From the NCBI GenBank assembly GCA_001782045.1, contig MFNK01000003.1, positions 186,001-250,000 of the forward strand: 64,000 nt of DNA, written 5' to 3'. Positions 51,917 through 59,363 of this stretch are shown here, one piece after another; positions within the stretch are counted from its first letter, which is position 1; each line of letters opens with the position of its first letter. The notes below the pieces were generated by a model. That model was not told where the DNA came from, made no database searches, and saw nothing but the letters and a program-made list of their open reading frames with translations. Source of the DNA: Candidatus Levybacteria bacterium RIFCSPHIGHO2_01_FULL_36_15b (GTDB taxonomy: Bacteria; Patescibacteria; Microgenomatia; Levybacterales; UBA12049). A program made the position numbers and the translations under genes.

Positions 51917-52926
51917 TTAACAAAAGCGAGGAAAAGTCCCAGTAATGCAAAAAAAACGCCTAAAAGCCACCCACGCATAACAATTTTAGGCTCATCCCAA
52001 CCTCTTTTTAAGAAATATAGATGAAAAGGAGCAACGGGAAGCAGTTTCTTCTTCAAAAATTTCTTACCAAGTATCTGAATCAGGGAGGATCCAACTTCCA
52101 GAACAAAAACTCCTCCAATAACCGCAATCGCTAAGGGCTTCCCTGTCAAAAGTCCAATTATCGCAAGACAAGCTCCCAAAGACATAGATCCAACATCTCC
52201 TAACCAAATTCTTGCCTTGTAAATATTAAAATAAAGAAAAGCACCCACTGATCCTATTAAAATTGCTATAAAAATTCCAAGGCTTTGATCAACAATTGAA
52301 TACGAAATTGCAAGAAAAGACACAAGACAAATTAAAAGAAGCCCTGGAGCAAGGCCATCTAATCCATCTGCGATATTAAATGCGTTTGCAAATGCAACAA
52401 TAACAAAAGCAGCAAAAGGAATATATAAAAATCCTATATCGGCGCTTCCTAATCCTCTAATAAATAGGGAATTGTAACCTAAATGAAAATATAAAATTAC
52501 TGCGGGAACTAAGGCTAATATCCATTGAATTATAAATTTGTATCTAAATCTTAAACCGAAAAACGGATACTTGCTCGATGAAGCCACTAACTTCTTTGCA
52601 TCATCATAAAAGCCCAAAACTCCAAAACTTATGAAAGTAAAAAGTATTGTAAAAAGCTGCCAAAAATTCGATGGAACCGAAAATATAGCCAAAGACCATA
52701 AAAAAAGAATAGTTACAATAAAAATAATTAGAAGACCGCCACCGAATGGTGTCCCTACCTTCCATGCATTAAATTTATCAAAAAGAGGTGTTGGCTTATT
52801 AAATATATCTACTGTCTGCTGATGCTGCCTACGAAGTTTTAATTTATAAAGAAAATCTATAAAAGGAACTATTAAAATGAAGGTAAGTATAATTGAAAGA
52901 ATCGCAATTCCTAAAATTTGTGCCAT
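51913..52926 (-). CDS. mraY: Phospho-MurNAc-pentapeptide transferase MraY
   Basis: A 337-residue protein with about ten helices. The conserved cytosolic loops are present: TPFGGGLLII, FLGFYDDAKKLV-type DDxxK region, NAFNIADGLDGLAPG with the catalytic aspartates, GDVGSMSLGACLA, and PVAPFHLYFLKRGWDEPKIV near the end. It transfers phospho-MurNAc-pentapeptide to undecaprenyl phosphate. Its ATG lies seven bases after a TATAAT box, so it heads the mraY-ftsW-murG-ftsQ-ftsA unit. Confidence 0.95.
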   Translation of the reverse strand: MAQILGIAILSIILTFILIVPFIDFLYKLKLRRQHQQTVDIFNKPTPLFDKFNAWKVGTPFGGGLLIIFIVTILFLWSLAIFSVPSNFWQLFTILFTFISFGVLGFYDDAKKLVASSSKYPFFGLRFRYKFIIQWILALVPAVILYFHLGYNSLFIRGLGSADIGFLYIPFAAFVIVAFANAFNIADGLDGLAPGLLLICLVSFLAISYSIVDQSLGIFIAILIGSVGAFLYFNIYKARIWLGDVGSMSLGACLAIIGLLTGKPLAIAVIGGVFVLEVGSSLIQILGKKFLKKKLLPVAPFHLYFLKRGWDEPKIVMRGWLLGVFFALLGLFLAFVN

Positions 52927-52933
52927 AGTACCT

Positions 52934-52963
52934 ATTATAAACTTTTGTAATAGCAGTATTCAA
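52934..52963 (-). promoter_or_regulatory. Promoter of mraY-ftsW-murG-ftsQ-ftsA, leaderless
   Basis: On the minus strand -35 TTGAAT (52958-52963), 18-base spacer, perfect -10 TATAAT (52934-52939), then seven bases (AGGTACT) to the ATG at 52926. No SD. Confidence 0.65.
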
Positions 52964-52966
52964 TCT

Positions 52967-53725
52967 TTAACTCTTGCGATTTATTGTTGAAAATAGTCTA
53001 ATAGCCTCATCTAGCTCGTCTTTCGTATTTACTCCCCTCCAGGGTATTTTTCCAGCTTTATGTGCGTGGATTTTTTCTTTTTTTGCTAAACCTAAATCAA
53101 TCAAGCTAGTTAGGTAATATTCACCTGTTATAATGCTTGGTTTTATTGTACTAAGATATTTTTTAAGAAAGTCTACACTTGCTACATAACATGCTGGATT
53201 TATCTCATTTATTTTTCGCTGTTCTATAGTGGCATCTTTTTCTTCAACAATACCCTCTAAGTTATTGTTTTCATCCCGGATAATTCTGCCCAGTCCGAAA
53301 GGATTTTCTACATCAATGGTTAAAAAAGTAAAAGATGAATTATTTTTTCTATGTTCTTTAATCAAATCTTCAATCGTTTGTTTTGGGTAAGAGAATGAAT
53401 CGTCTCCCTGAAGGATAATAACATCTGTAATATTGCTGGGAATATCCTGCAATGCGGTTTCCACAGCGTGAGCGGTTCCTTTCCTTTCAGTTTGTTCGGC
53501 AAAAATAACATCGTTTGTATCTTTAAAAATATTTGTAACAGAGTCTTTTTGAAATCCAACAACTATTACTGTTGGATAAATGTTAACATCTCTTAATAAC
53601 TCTACTGTTCTTAAAATCATAGGCTTGCCGCCGAGGTCAATAGTAACCTTGTTTTCCGTTGTAGATTCCATTCTTTTCCCTTGTCCGGCAGCTAATACAA
53701 TACCCGCTGTTTTAACTTCTTTCAT
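52967..53725 (-). CDS. GlmU-like uridylyltransferase (single domain)
   Basis: A 252-residue nucleotidyltransferase. It begins GIVLAAGQGKRMES, then NKVTIDLGGKPMI; later GTAHAVETAL, LQGDDSF, FGLGRIIRDENNNLEGIVEE, KDAT and GEYYLTSLID match the N-terminal pyrophosphorylase half of GlmU, which makes UDP-GlcNAc from GlcNAc-1-P. The left-handed beta-helix acetyltransferase domain of GlmU (another ~200 residues) is absent, so GlcNAc-1-P must be made elsewhere or imported. It sits two bases after murA, the next step in the pathway, supporting the substrate. Confidence 0.83.
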   Translation of the reverse strand: MKEVKTAGIVLAAGQGKRMESTTENKVTIDLGGKPMILRTVELLRDVNIYPTVIVVGFQKDSVTNIFKDTNDVIFAEQTERKGTAHAVETALQDIPSNITDVIILQGDDSFSYPKQTIEDLIKEHRKNNSSFTFLTIDVENPFGLGRIIRDENNNLEGIVEEKDATIEQRKINEINPACYVASVDFLKKYLSTIKPSIITGEYYLTSLIDLGLAKKEKIHAHKAGKIPWRGVNTKDELDEAIRLFSTINRKS

Positions 53726-53727
53726 AT

Positions 53728-55059
53728 TTAGCTTTCCTTAATCCTTTTAATGTTTGCTCCCAAGCTTTTTAGTCTTTGTTCAAATTGCTCGTACCCTCTA
53801 TCTAAATATCCAAGTCCGAAGAGAATACTTTTTCCTTCGGCGGATATTGCACCCAGTACTAAAGTTGCTCCCGCCCTTAAATCCGCAATGTCCATAACGG
53901 CATTGTGCAATACTATTGAACCTCTAATTTTGGCAGCATGTAGAAAGCTTTTATTATCATCCGATATATTAAAATTATAAAATTTTGAAGGGTTTTTTAC
54001 CGGAGGGTTAAAAAGCTCAATATCGGCGCCCATTTTTTTTAATTCATCAACATAAGTAAATCTGTTTTCGTAAACTCTTTCGTGCAAAACTGACTCGCCA
54101 TTTGCCTTGGTCATAAGTACAGCCCATGGGCCTTGCCAGTCGGTCATGAAACCCGGATAATATCCAGTAGTTACAGCTGCAGGCCTTAACTGCCCCTTGT
54201 AATAAAATCTAATTCCTCTATTTTTAATTTCATAACCTCCACCAACTTGCTCTAGCATTTCAAGAAATTCCTTTAAACCCTTTTCTGAAATGTCTTTTAT
54301 AAATATATCTCCTTGTGTAATGATTGAAGCAACTGCAAAAGTAACAACTTCGTTTCTGTCCGGAAAAACTCTAAACTTAGCTGAATTTAAATTTTTTACG
54401 CCTTCAATAACAATCGTTCTTGGCTTTTTCCTTTCTATTCTTGCACCAAGTCTTCGCAAAAATGCAATAAGTTCGTCTATTTCTGGTTCTTGAGCTGCGT
54501 TATCTAAAACTGTTTTTCCCTTGGCTAGTACTGCAGCTAAAATCATTGTTTCCGTACCTGTGTGAGTGCTTTTTTCAAATTTATAATAGGCTCCTTTGAG
54601 CCCAGAAGGAGCCTCTGCGTGAAAATATCCGTCTTTACTTAAATATTTTATTTTAACTCCCATTTTTTTTAGACCCTCTACAACCCTATCTATTGGCCTT
54701 GCTCCAATACGGCAGCCTCCGGGATTTGGAATTATTGCGCTACCAATTCTTGCCAACATAGGAGCTAAAAACATATAAGAGGTTCTTATTTCTGCAGCTT
54801 TTTCAAGCGAAATCTTATCACTTGTAAACTTTTCCATTTTTACAGTTAATTTGTGATCTTTAAATATAACTTTTCCACCCAATTGCTCTATTATGTCCGC
54901 CATAATACGCACATCTGAAATCAGCGGTATGTTTTCAATTAATATTTCTTTATCCGAAAGACAAGCAGCAACCAATAATTTTAAGGCAACGTTTTTCGAT
55001 CCAAACATTGACACGCTTCCTTTTAATTTTTTCCCTCCTATTATTTCAAAATATTCCAT
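53728..55059 (-). CDS. murA: UDP-GlcNAc 1-carboxyvinyltransferase MurA
   Basis: A 443-residue EPSP-synthase-fold enzyme. The start FEIIGGKKLKGSVSMFGSKN has the conserved Lys-Asn pair. The catalytic Cys116 lies in PGGCRIGARPID, as in fosfomycin-sensitive MurA. PDRNEVVTFAVAS and the C-terminal LDRGYEQFEQRLKSLGA complete the match. It adds enolpyruvate to UDP-GlcNAc, the first committed step. The gene is between murC and the GlmU-like gene with gaps of one and two bases. murB, the next step, is not in the window. Confidence 0.96.
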   Translation of the reverse strand: MEYFEIIGGKKLKGSVSMFGSKNVALKLLVAACLSDKEILIENIPLISDVRIMADIIEQLGGKVIFKDHKLTVKMEKFTSDKISLEKAAEIRTSYMFLAPMLARIGSAIIPNPGGCRIGARPIDRVVEGLKKMGVKIKYLSKDGYFHAEAPSGLKGAYYKFEKSTHTGTETMILAAVLAKGKTVLDNAAQEPEIDELIAFLRRLGARIERKKPRTIVIEGVKNLNSAKFRVFPDRNEVVTFAVASIITQGDIFIKDISEKGLKEFLEMLEQVGGGYEIKNRGIRFYYKGQLRPAAVTTGYYPGFMTDWQGPWAVLMTKANGESVLHERVYENRFTYVDELKKMGADIELFNPPVKNPSKFYNFNISDDNKSFLHAAKIRGSIVLHNAVMDIADLRAGATLVLGAISAEGKSILFGLGYLDRGYEQFEQRLKSLGANIKRIKES

Positions 55060-55060
55060 A

Positions 55061-56467
55061 TTAATTTAAGCTATTTGCTATCTTGTAAATATCCCCGGCA
55101 CCCATGGTTAAAATTATCCATTTATCATCATATTTTTTGTCAGCGACGTATTCTACCATATCAGGCAAATTTGAGAAATAGTCCACCTTTTGCCCTTTTG
55201 CTAAGATTCTTTCCTTGAGAAGTAAAGAGGAAATTGAAGAGTCTGGTTTCTCCCGTAATGAGGAATAAATGTCTACGAAAATAGTTTCATTTGCTTGAGT
55301 AAATGAGTTAACAAATTGTTCGAATAATTTTTTTGTTCTAGAGTACGTATGTGGCTGAAATATGCACAATATCTTTTTATCCGGATACGTTTTTTGAAAA
55401 GCAGATAGGGTTTTTTTTATTTCTGTGGGATGATGGGCATAATCGTCAAATAACATTGCTCCGCTATGCAACTTTTTAACAAACTCAAATCTTCTCTTAG
55501 TACCGTTGAACAAAGCTAGGCCTTTCTTTATATTTTCTATCGAAATCCCTAGCTCTAGGCAAGTTACTGTTGCTGCAAGCGCATTCAAAGCGTTATGCTC
55601 GCCTGTAACGTTTAACATAAACTCCCCTAAGTTTGTATTTTTATTTGATACCCAGAAAAACATTCCTTCTTTACTCATGCTTACTTTTTCGATTACGAAA
55701 TCCGCGTCTTTGGAAAAACCGTATGTTATTACTGGCGCTGATATTTTATTTTTTATTCTTTTAACTTCTTCATCGTCCATACATACAACTATTTTGTCCT
55801 TGACATTTTTGGCAAAAGTTAAAAATGCCAGGCTCAATTGTTCAACATCTACAAATAAATCAGGATGGTCAAGTTCTATATTTGTTATCACGAGAATATT
55901 TGGGTGCAACCATAAAAATTTTGGAGTTTTGTCATAAGTTGGCTCAGTCGCATATTCATCAGCCTCCGCAATAAAAAATCTTCCTTTTCCAAAGTGACCG
56001 TCTGTTTCAAGATACGGAATATTTCCCGTACCTATTAAAAAACTGGGATCAGTCCTGTTTGCCTTGAGTATTGTAGCAATCATTGCAGTTGTTGTTGTTT
56101 TTCCATGACTTCCGGCTACTGCGACGGTCTCAAACTGTCTTTCAAAAATTTCTCCCTTCATAAATTCAGCTAAGGCTTGTCCTTGAGTCCAAACTGTTAT
56201 TCCTCTTTGTTTCGCTAGTGCAACTTCTGGATTATCAAAACCACCATGAGCCCCTGTTGTTATAACTAAATCAGCTTGTCCAATATGATCAGGGGAAAAG
56301 CCAACTAAAGGAGAAATTTTAGCCTTAGCCAAGACCTCATCCGTTATAAATTCTTCATCTATATCACACCCACTAATTTTAAAACCTGCTTCTTTTGCAA
56401 TAATAGCAAGAGGAGTCATCCCTACCCCTCTTATTCCGACGAAATGAATTGACTTATTTGTTTTCAT
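55061..56467 (-). CDS. murC: UDP-MurNAc-L-alanine ligase MurC
   Basis: A 468-residue Mur ligase with the full N-terminal domain: HFVGIRGVGMTPLAIIA is the UDP-binding loop. The P-loop is AGSHGKTTTTAMIA; EADEYATEPTYDKTPKF and NIELDHPDLF are MurC-type motifs, and DDYAHHPTEIKKTL is its strongest signature. It adds L-Ala to UDP-MurNAc. An Mpl-type ligase is less likely given the cluster. It overlaps murE by 14 bases. Confidence 0.93.
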   Translation of the reverse strand: MKTNKSIHFVGIRGVGMTPLAIIAKEAGFKISGCDIDEEFITDEVLAKAKISPLVGFSPDHIGQADLVITTGAHGGFDNPEVALAKQRGITVWTQGQALAEFMKGEIFERQFETVAVAGSHGKTTTTAMIATILKANRTDPSFLIGTGNIPYLETDGHFGKGRFFIAEADEYATEPTYDKTPKFLWLHPNILVITNIELDHPDLFVDVEQLSLAFLTFAKNVKDKIVVCMDDEEVKRIKNKISAPVITYGFSKDADFVIEKVSMSKEGMFFWVSNKNTNLGEFMLNVTGEHNALNALAATVTCLELGISIENIKKGLALFNGTKRRFEFVKKLHSGAMLFDDYAHHPTEIKKTLSAFQKTYPDKKILCIFQPHTYSRTKKLFEQFVNSFTQANETIFVDIYSSLREKPDSSISSLLLKERILAKGQKVDYFSNLPDMVEYVADKKYDDKWIILTMGAGDIYKIANSLN

Positions 56468-57662
56468 TAGTTTTTAAATTCAGTTCTGAAAGTATATGAT
56501 TTACTACTTTATATTCGTCCCAAGGCTCTTCGCCTTTACCCATATTCATCGATTCCTCAGCGGCTTTTCCCGTTATAAGAACCAAATCATTTTTCTTTGC
56601 CATTTGAATACCTGCAGTAATTGCCTCTTTTCTGTCGGGAATTTTTATAATTTCTGCTTTCGGATTGTCTATTCCTGAATCAATTTCTTCAATTATCTGG
56701 CTAACTTCTTCGGTACGCGGATCCTCTGCAGTAAGAATAACAAAATCCGAGTACCTTGCGGAAGTTTCACCCAAATACGGTCTTTTTAGAGTGTCTCTTT
56801 CTCCTGCGCTTCCAAAAATATGAATTATTTTACCCTTTACAATTGGCCTTAGACTCTTTAAAAGTTGTTCGAATGCGTTTGGAGTATGAGCAAAATCAAT
56901 CATCACTCCAAACTGGCCTCTATAAACAAAATCCAATCGTCCCTTTGGAAGGCTGAATGTTTGAATTGCCTTTCCAATTTCGCTTTCCTTAATTTTTAGC
57001 AATCTACAAACTGTAACTGCAGCTAAAATATTATACTTATTAAAATCTCCTAATATTTTAAAGTTGTTTAAATTGAATTTTTCCGGATTAACTTCTGCGC
57101 TTTCAAAAAGACCATATGTAATCCACTTATCATTATCTTTTTTACTCTTCGATTCGGTTAACATAGAATAAGAGTTATCATCTTTATTTACTACAGCAAT
57201 TTCCGCTTTCTTTAGCAGAATTTCTTTAGTTTTAAGATAATTGTCATAAGTTTTATGATAATCTAGGTGCTCGTTAGTAATATTTGTTAAAACGCCAATT
57301 TTAACAGGAATTCCTGTTATTCTATTCTGATCAAGAGCATGGGAAGTTATTTCCAGAATAAAATATTTGCTTCCTGCTTTTTTTGCCATTTTAAATAGCT
57401 TTTGCAAAGTAAAGGAACCCGGAGTCGTAACGTGAAAACCGAGTGGAATTGTTTTAGAACCAATGTTAGCTCCAAGTGTAGAAACCATAGAAGTCTTTAA
57501 CCCCAACTCTTTCAAAATGTGATAAATGAGGCTAACTGTGGTAGTTTTCCCGTCGGTTCCAGTAACGCCAATAACTACCATTCCTTTTGAGGGAAATAAA
57601 AATAGCAAATTCCAAAAAATAGCGACAAAAAAATGGTAGACATTTTTAATTCTCTGCCACAT
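56454..57662 (-). CDS. murE: MurE-type UDP-MurNAc-tripeptide synthetase, shortened N-terminus
   Basis: A 402-residue Mur ligase. The P-loop GVTGTDGKTTT is already at about residues 32-42, whereas MurE usually has ~75 more residues before it; the UDP-binding domain is missing and replaced by a hydrophobic stretch (about 10-24). STLGANIG, TTPGSFTLQ, EITSHALDQNR and TNEHLDYHKT are MurE motifs. The specificity loop reads AEDPRTEE: the Arg recalls DNPR of diaminopimelate enzymes, but the residue before differs, so the third amino acid cannot be named safely. It heads murE-murC-murA-glmU'. Confidence 0.88.
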   Translation of the reverse strand: MWQRIKNVYHFFVAIFWNLLFLFPSKGMVVIGVTGTDGKTTTVSLIYHILKELGLKTSMVSTLGANIGSKTIPLGFHVTTPGSFTLQKLFKMAKKAGSKYFILEITSHALDQNRITGIPVKIGVLTNITNEHLDYHKTYDNYLKTKEILLKKAEIAVVNKDDNSYSMLTESKSKKDNDKWITYGLFESAEVNPEKFNLNNFKILGDFNKYNILAAVTVCRLLKIKESEIGKAIQTFSLPKGRLDFVYRGQFGVMIDFAHTPNAFEQLLKSLRPIVKGKIIHIFGSAGERDTLKRPYLGETSARYSDFVILTAEDPRTEEVSQIIEEIDSGIDNPKAEIIKIPDRKEAITAGIQMAKKNDLVLITGKAAEESMNMGKGEEPWDEYKVVNHILSELNLKTNENK

Positions 57663-57669
57663 AGTGCGT

Positions 57670-57679
57670 ATTATATAAT
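57670..57679. promoter_or_regulatory. Palindromic double -10: bidirectional leaderless promoter for murE and DUF192 gene
   Basis: The perfect palindrome ATTATATAAT contains TATAAT on both strands, overlapping by two bases (plus 57674-57679, minus 57675-57670). On the minus strand seven bases lead to the murE ATG; on the plus strand six bases lead to the ATG at 57686. Both transcripts should begin at the start codon. Only 23 bases separate the two genes. No clear -35 on either side. Confidence 0.6.
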
Positions 57680-57685
57680 AAATGA

Positions 57686-58018
57686 ATGCTTGAAAACCTA
57701 ACTAAAGGAAAAAGAAGTAACGTTAAGGTCGTTTTTCTAAAAGGGCTTAAAGAAAAAAGTTTGGGAGCAATTAATAAAAATTCAGATGCGGTGTTTCTAA
57801 TTGAAACAAGATTTGGTATACATACTTTTTTTATGTACCGCTTACTTGATATTGTCGTACTTGATCGCAAGGGGAAAATCGTAAAAGTAAGAGAAAGTCT
57901 TAAACCAAACAGATTATTTTTTTGGCATCCTAGATATTCATACATAATTGAAGCTCCTGCTGGTTTAATAAAAGAATTGAAATTGGATTTAGGAAACATA
58001 TTGAGGTTTAGCTTATAG
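57686..58018 (+). CDS. DUF192 family protein
   Basis: A 110-residue protein that fits DUF192: FLIETRFGIHTFFMYRLLDI is the FxM-x-T-x-x-x-LDI region, then VVLDRKGKIVKV, YIIEAPAGLIKEL and LDLGNILRF as the last strands. The family is small, beta-rich and of uncertain function; many members are exported but no signal peptide is seen here. It is the only plus-strand gene in the dcw cluster, placed between murE and murF, and overlaps the end of murF by six bases. An opposite-strand open frame over it is a shadow. Confidence 0.8.
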   Translation: MLENLTKGKRSNVKVVFLKGLKEKSLGAINKNSDAVFLIETRFGIHTFFMYRLLDIVVLDRKGKIVKVRESLKPNRLFFWHPRYSYIIEAPAGLIKELKLDLGNILRFSL

Positions 58019-59347
58019 TGTTTTATTCCTTATTTTGTCCCAAAAATCTCCTCTTCTACAAAGTTTTTCAATATCCTTTTTATCCTTAAGTAAAAGCTCG
58101 ACAGCTCTTTCCAAGAATAAGGTATTTTGCGAACCTTTAACAAGCACCATGTCTTTCGGAATTAATTGCTCTAAAATGGTTGTCTTGCTCTGGGTAAAAT
58201 TTAAAAACGAAAAAACAGGAAAATCGTTTTTTTTAAGAATTGGCTCTGCATACTTTTGCATTAAAGGTCCTATTAAAATAACTATATCTAGAGTTTTTAA
58301 TATTTTCCTTGCTACCTCTTCATGAAGAGCCTTACTCATACTCCCAAGCTCACGCATATCACCTATTATCCCAACTCTTCTCCTTTGTTTTCCAATTTCA
58401 TGGACAAAATCTAGTAAATCAAGAATGGGCGAAAGAGTAGCGTTGTTATAAGAAGAATCTATAATAACCGTGTCTTTAATTCCTTTAAATACGCTCATTC
58501 TGCCGGCAGGCAGAGAAAAATCGTTTTCCAAAGCTTTTATAGAGGTTTCTATTTCATTTATTTTTGTACTTGATGCTGCAATTGCAAGTACAAAAGAATA
58601 AGCGAAATGTCTGGGAAGTGGATTTTGAATCTCAATCTTGTATTTTTTTCCCTTGTATGTAAAAAGGGTTTGAAATTTATCAATATAGTTTTGTATTTGT
58701 TCAATAAAGAAATCAGCTGAAGAATCTCTTGAGGAAACAGTAAGTTTTTTGGCCAATATGGAAGAGGCTAAATCTTTAATGTTTTCATCGTCAATATTAA
58801 GCACCGCTGTGCTTTTTTCTGATAAAGAAGTAAGGAGCAATCCTTCTTGCTCTTTGGTAAGCTCAAGTATGTCTTTTTCTCTCTCTTTCTGATCAAGTTC
58901 TTCAACTAATGGATCAAAATAAAGACTGTGTTCATAAGATATGTTAGTTAAAACACCTACATTAGGCTTAATTATCCTTAACAAATAACTCATGTTTTTG
59001 GGAGGAAGAGGACTATCTATACCCATTTCCGCTACATAAACCTCAAATTTCTTCCAATTAAATACAAACTGTAGTGGTGCCAAAACGATAATTTTTGCCC
59101 ATTCCAGTTTTGAATACCCCTTAACTGTAATCCCTAAAATATCTAATGGTATTCCTGTTTCGCTATTTTTACCCTTTCCTTGCTTGGTTTTAAATTTATT
59201 TTTAAAAATAATGTATATAAAGTTAGACAAAGAAGTTTTACCACTAGCTCCCCCAACTCCTAAAATGTAGGGATTAAACTTTTTAAGCTGAAGCTTAGCA
59301 AAAAGCCTTAAATACCAGAGCATAACGTTAACAATAGATTTTTTCAT
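58013..59347 (-). CDS. murF: MurF-type D-Ala-D-Ala-adding ligase, shortened N-terminus
   Basis: A 444-residue Mur ligase. The P-loop GGASGKTS lies at about residues 32-39, so the N-terminal substrate-binding domain of MurF (normally ~100 residues) is absent and replaced by a hydrophobic start. MurF features later on are clear: VAEMGID, PNVGVLTNISYEH, IIDSSYNNATLSP (DxYNANP-like), GDMRELGSMSKALHEEV and DMVLVKGSQNTLFLE. Between them is a longer insertion than usual (about 150-220). It attaches D-Ala-D-Ala. Its own promoter lies in the 16 bases after the PBP gene. Confidence 0.85.
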   Translation of the reverse strand: MKKSIVNVMLWYLRLFAKLQLKKFNPYILGVGGASGKTSLSNFIYIIFKNKFKTKQGKGKNSETGIPLDILGITVKGYSKLEWAKIIVLAPLQFVFNWKKFEVYVAEMGIDSPLPPKNMSYLLRIIKPNVGVLTNISYEHSLYFDPLVEELDQKEREKDILELTKEQEGLLLTSLSEKSTAVLNIDDENIKDLASSILAKKLTVSSRDSSADFFIEQIQNYIDKFQTLFTYKGKKYKIEIQNPLPRHFAYSFVLAIAASSTKINEIETSIKALENDFSLPAGRMSVFKGIKDTVIIDSSYNNATLSPILDLLDFVHEIGKQRRRVGIIGDMRELGSMSKALHEEVARKILKTLDIVILIGPLMQKYAEPILKKNDFPVFSFLNFTQSKTTILEQLIPKDMVLVKGSQNTLFLERAVELLLKDKKDIEKLCRRGDFWDKIRNKTL

Positions 59348-59354
59348 ACTATTA

Positions 59355-59360
59355 ATTATA
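59355..59360 (-). promoter_or_regulatory. -10 box of murF, leaderless
   Basis: TATAAT on the minus strand, followed by seven bases (TAATAGT) and the murF ATG at 59347. It fills the gap between the PBP stop and murF. No -35 is recognisable and no SD is present. Confidence 0.55.
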
Positions 59361-59363
59361 CCC

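Noticed and set aside
55506..55937. 143-residue plus-strand open frame inside murC
   Set aside because: It is antisense to a conserved gene with no family resemblance and no promoter or SD.
57646..57999. 117-residue minus-strand open frame opposite the DUF192 gene
   Set aside because: It has no recognisable motif, overlaps the murE start, and its plus-strand partner fits a known family; it is a shadow frame.
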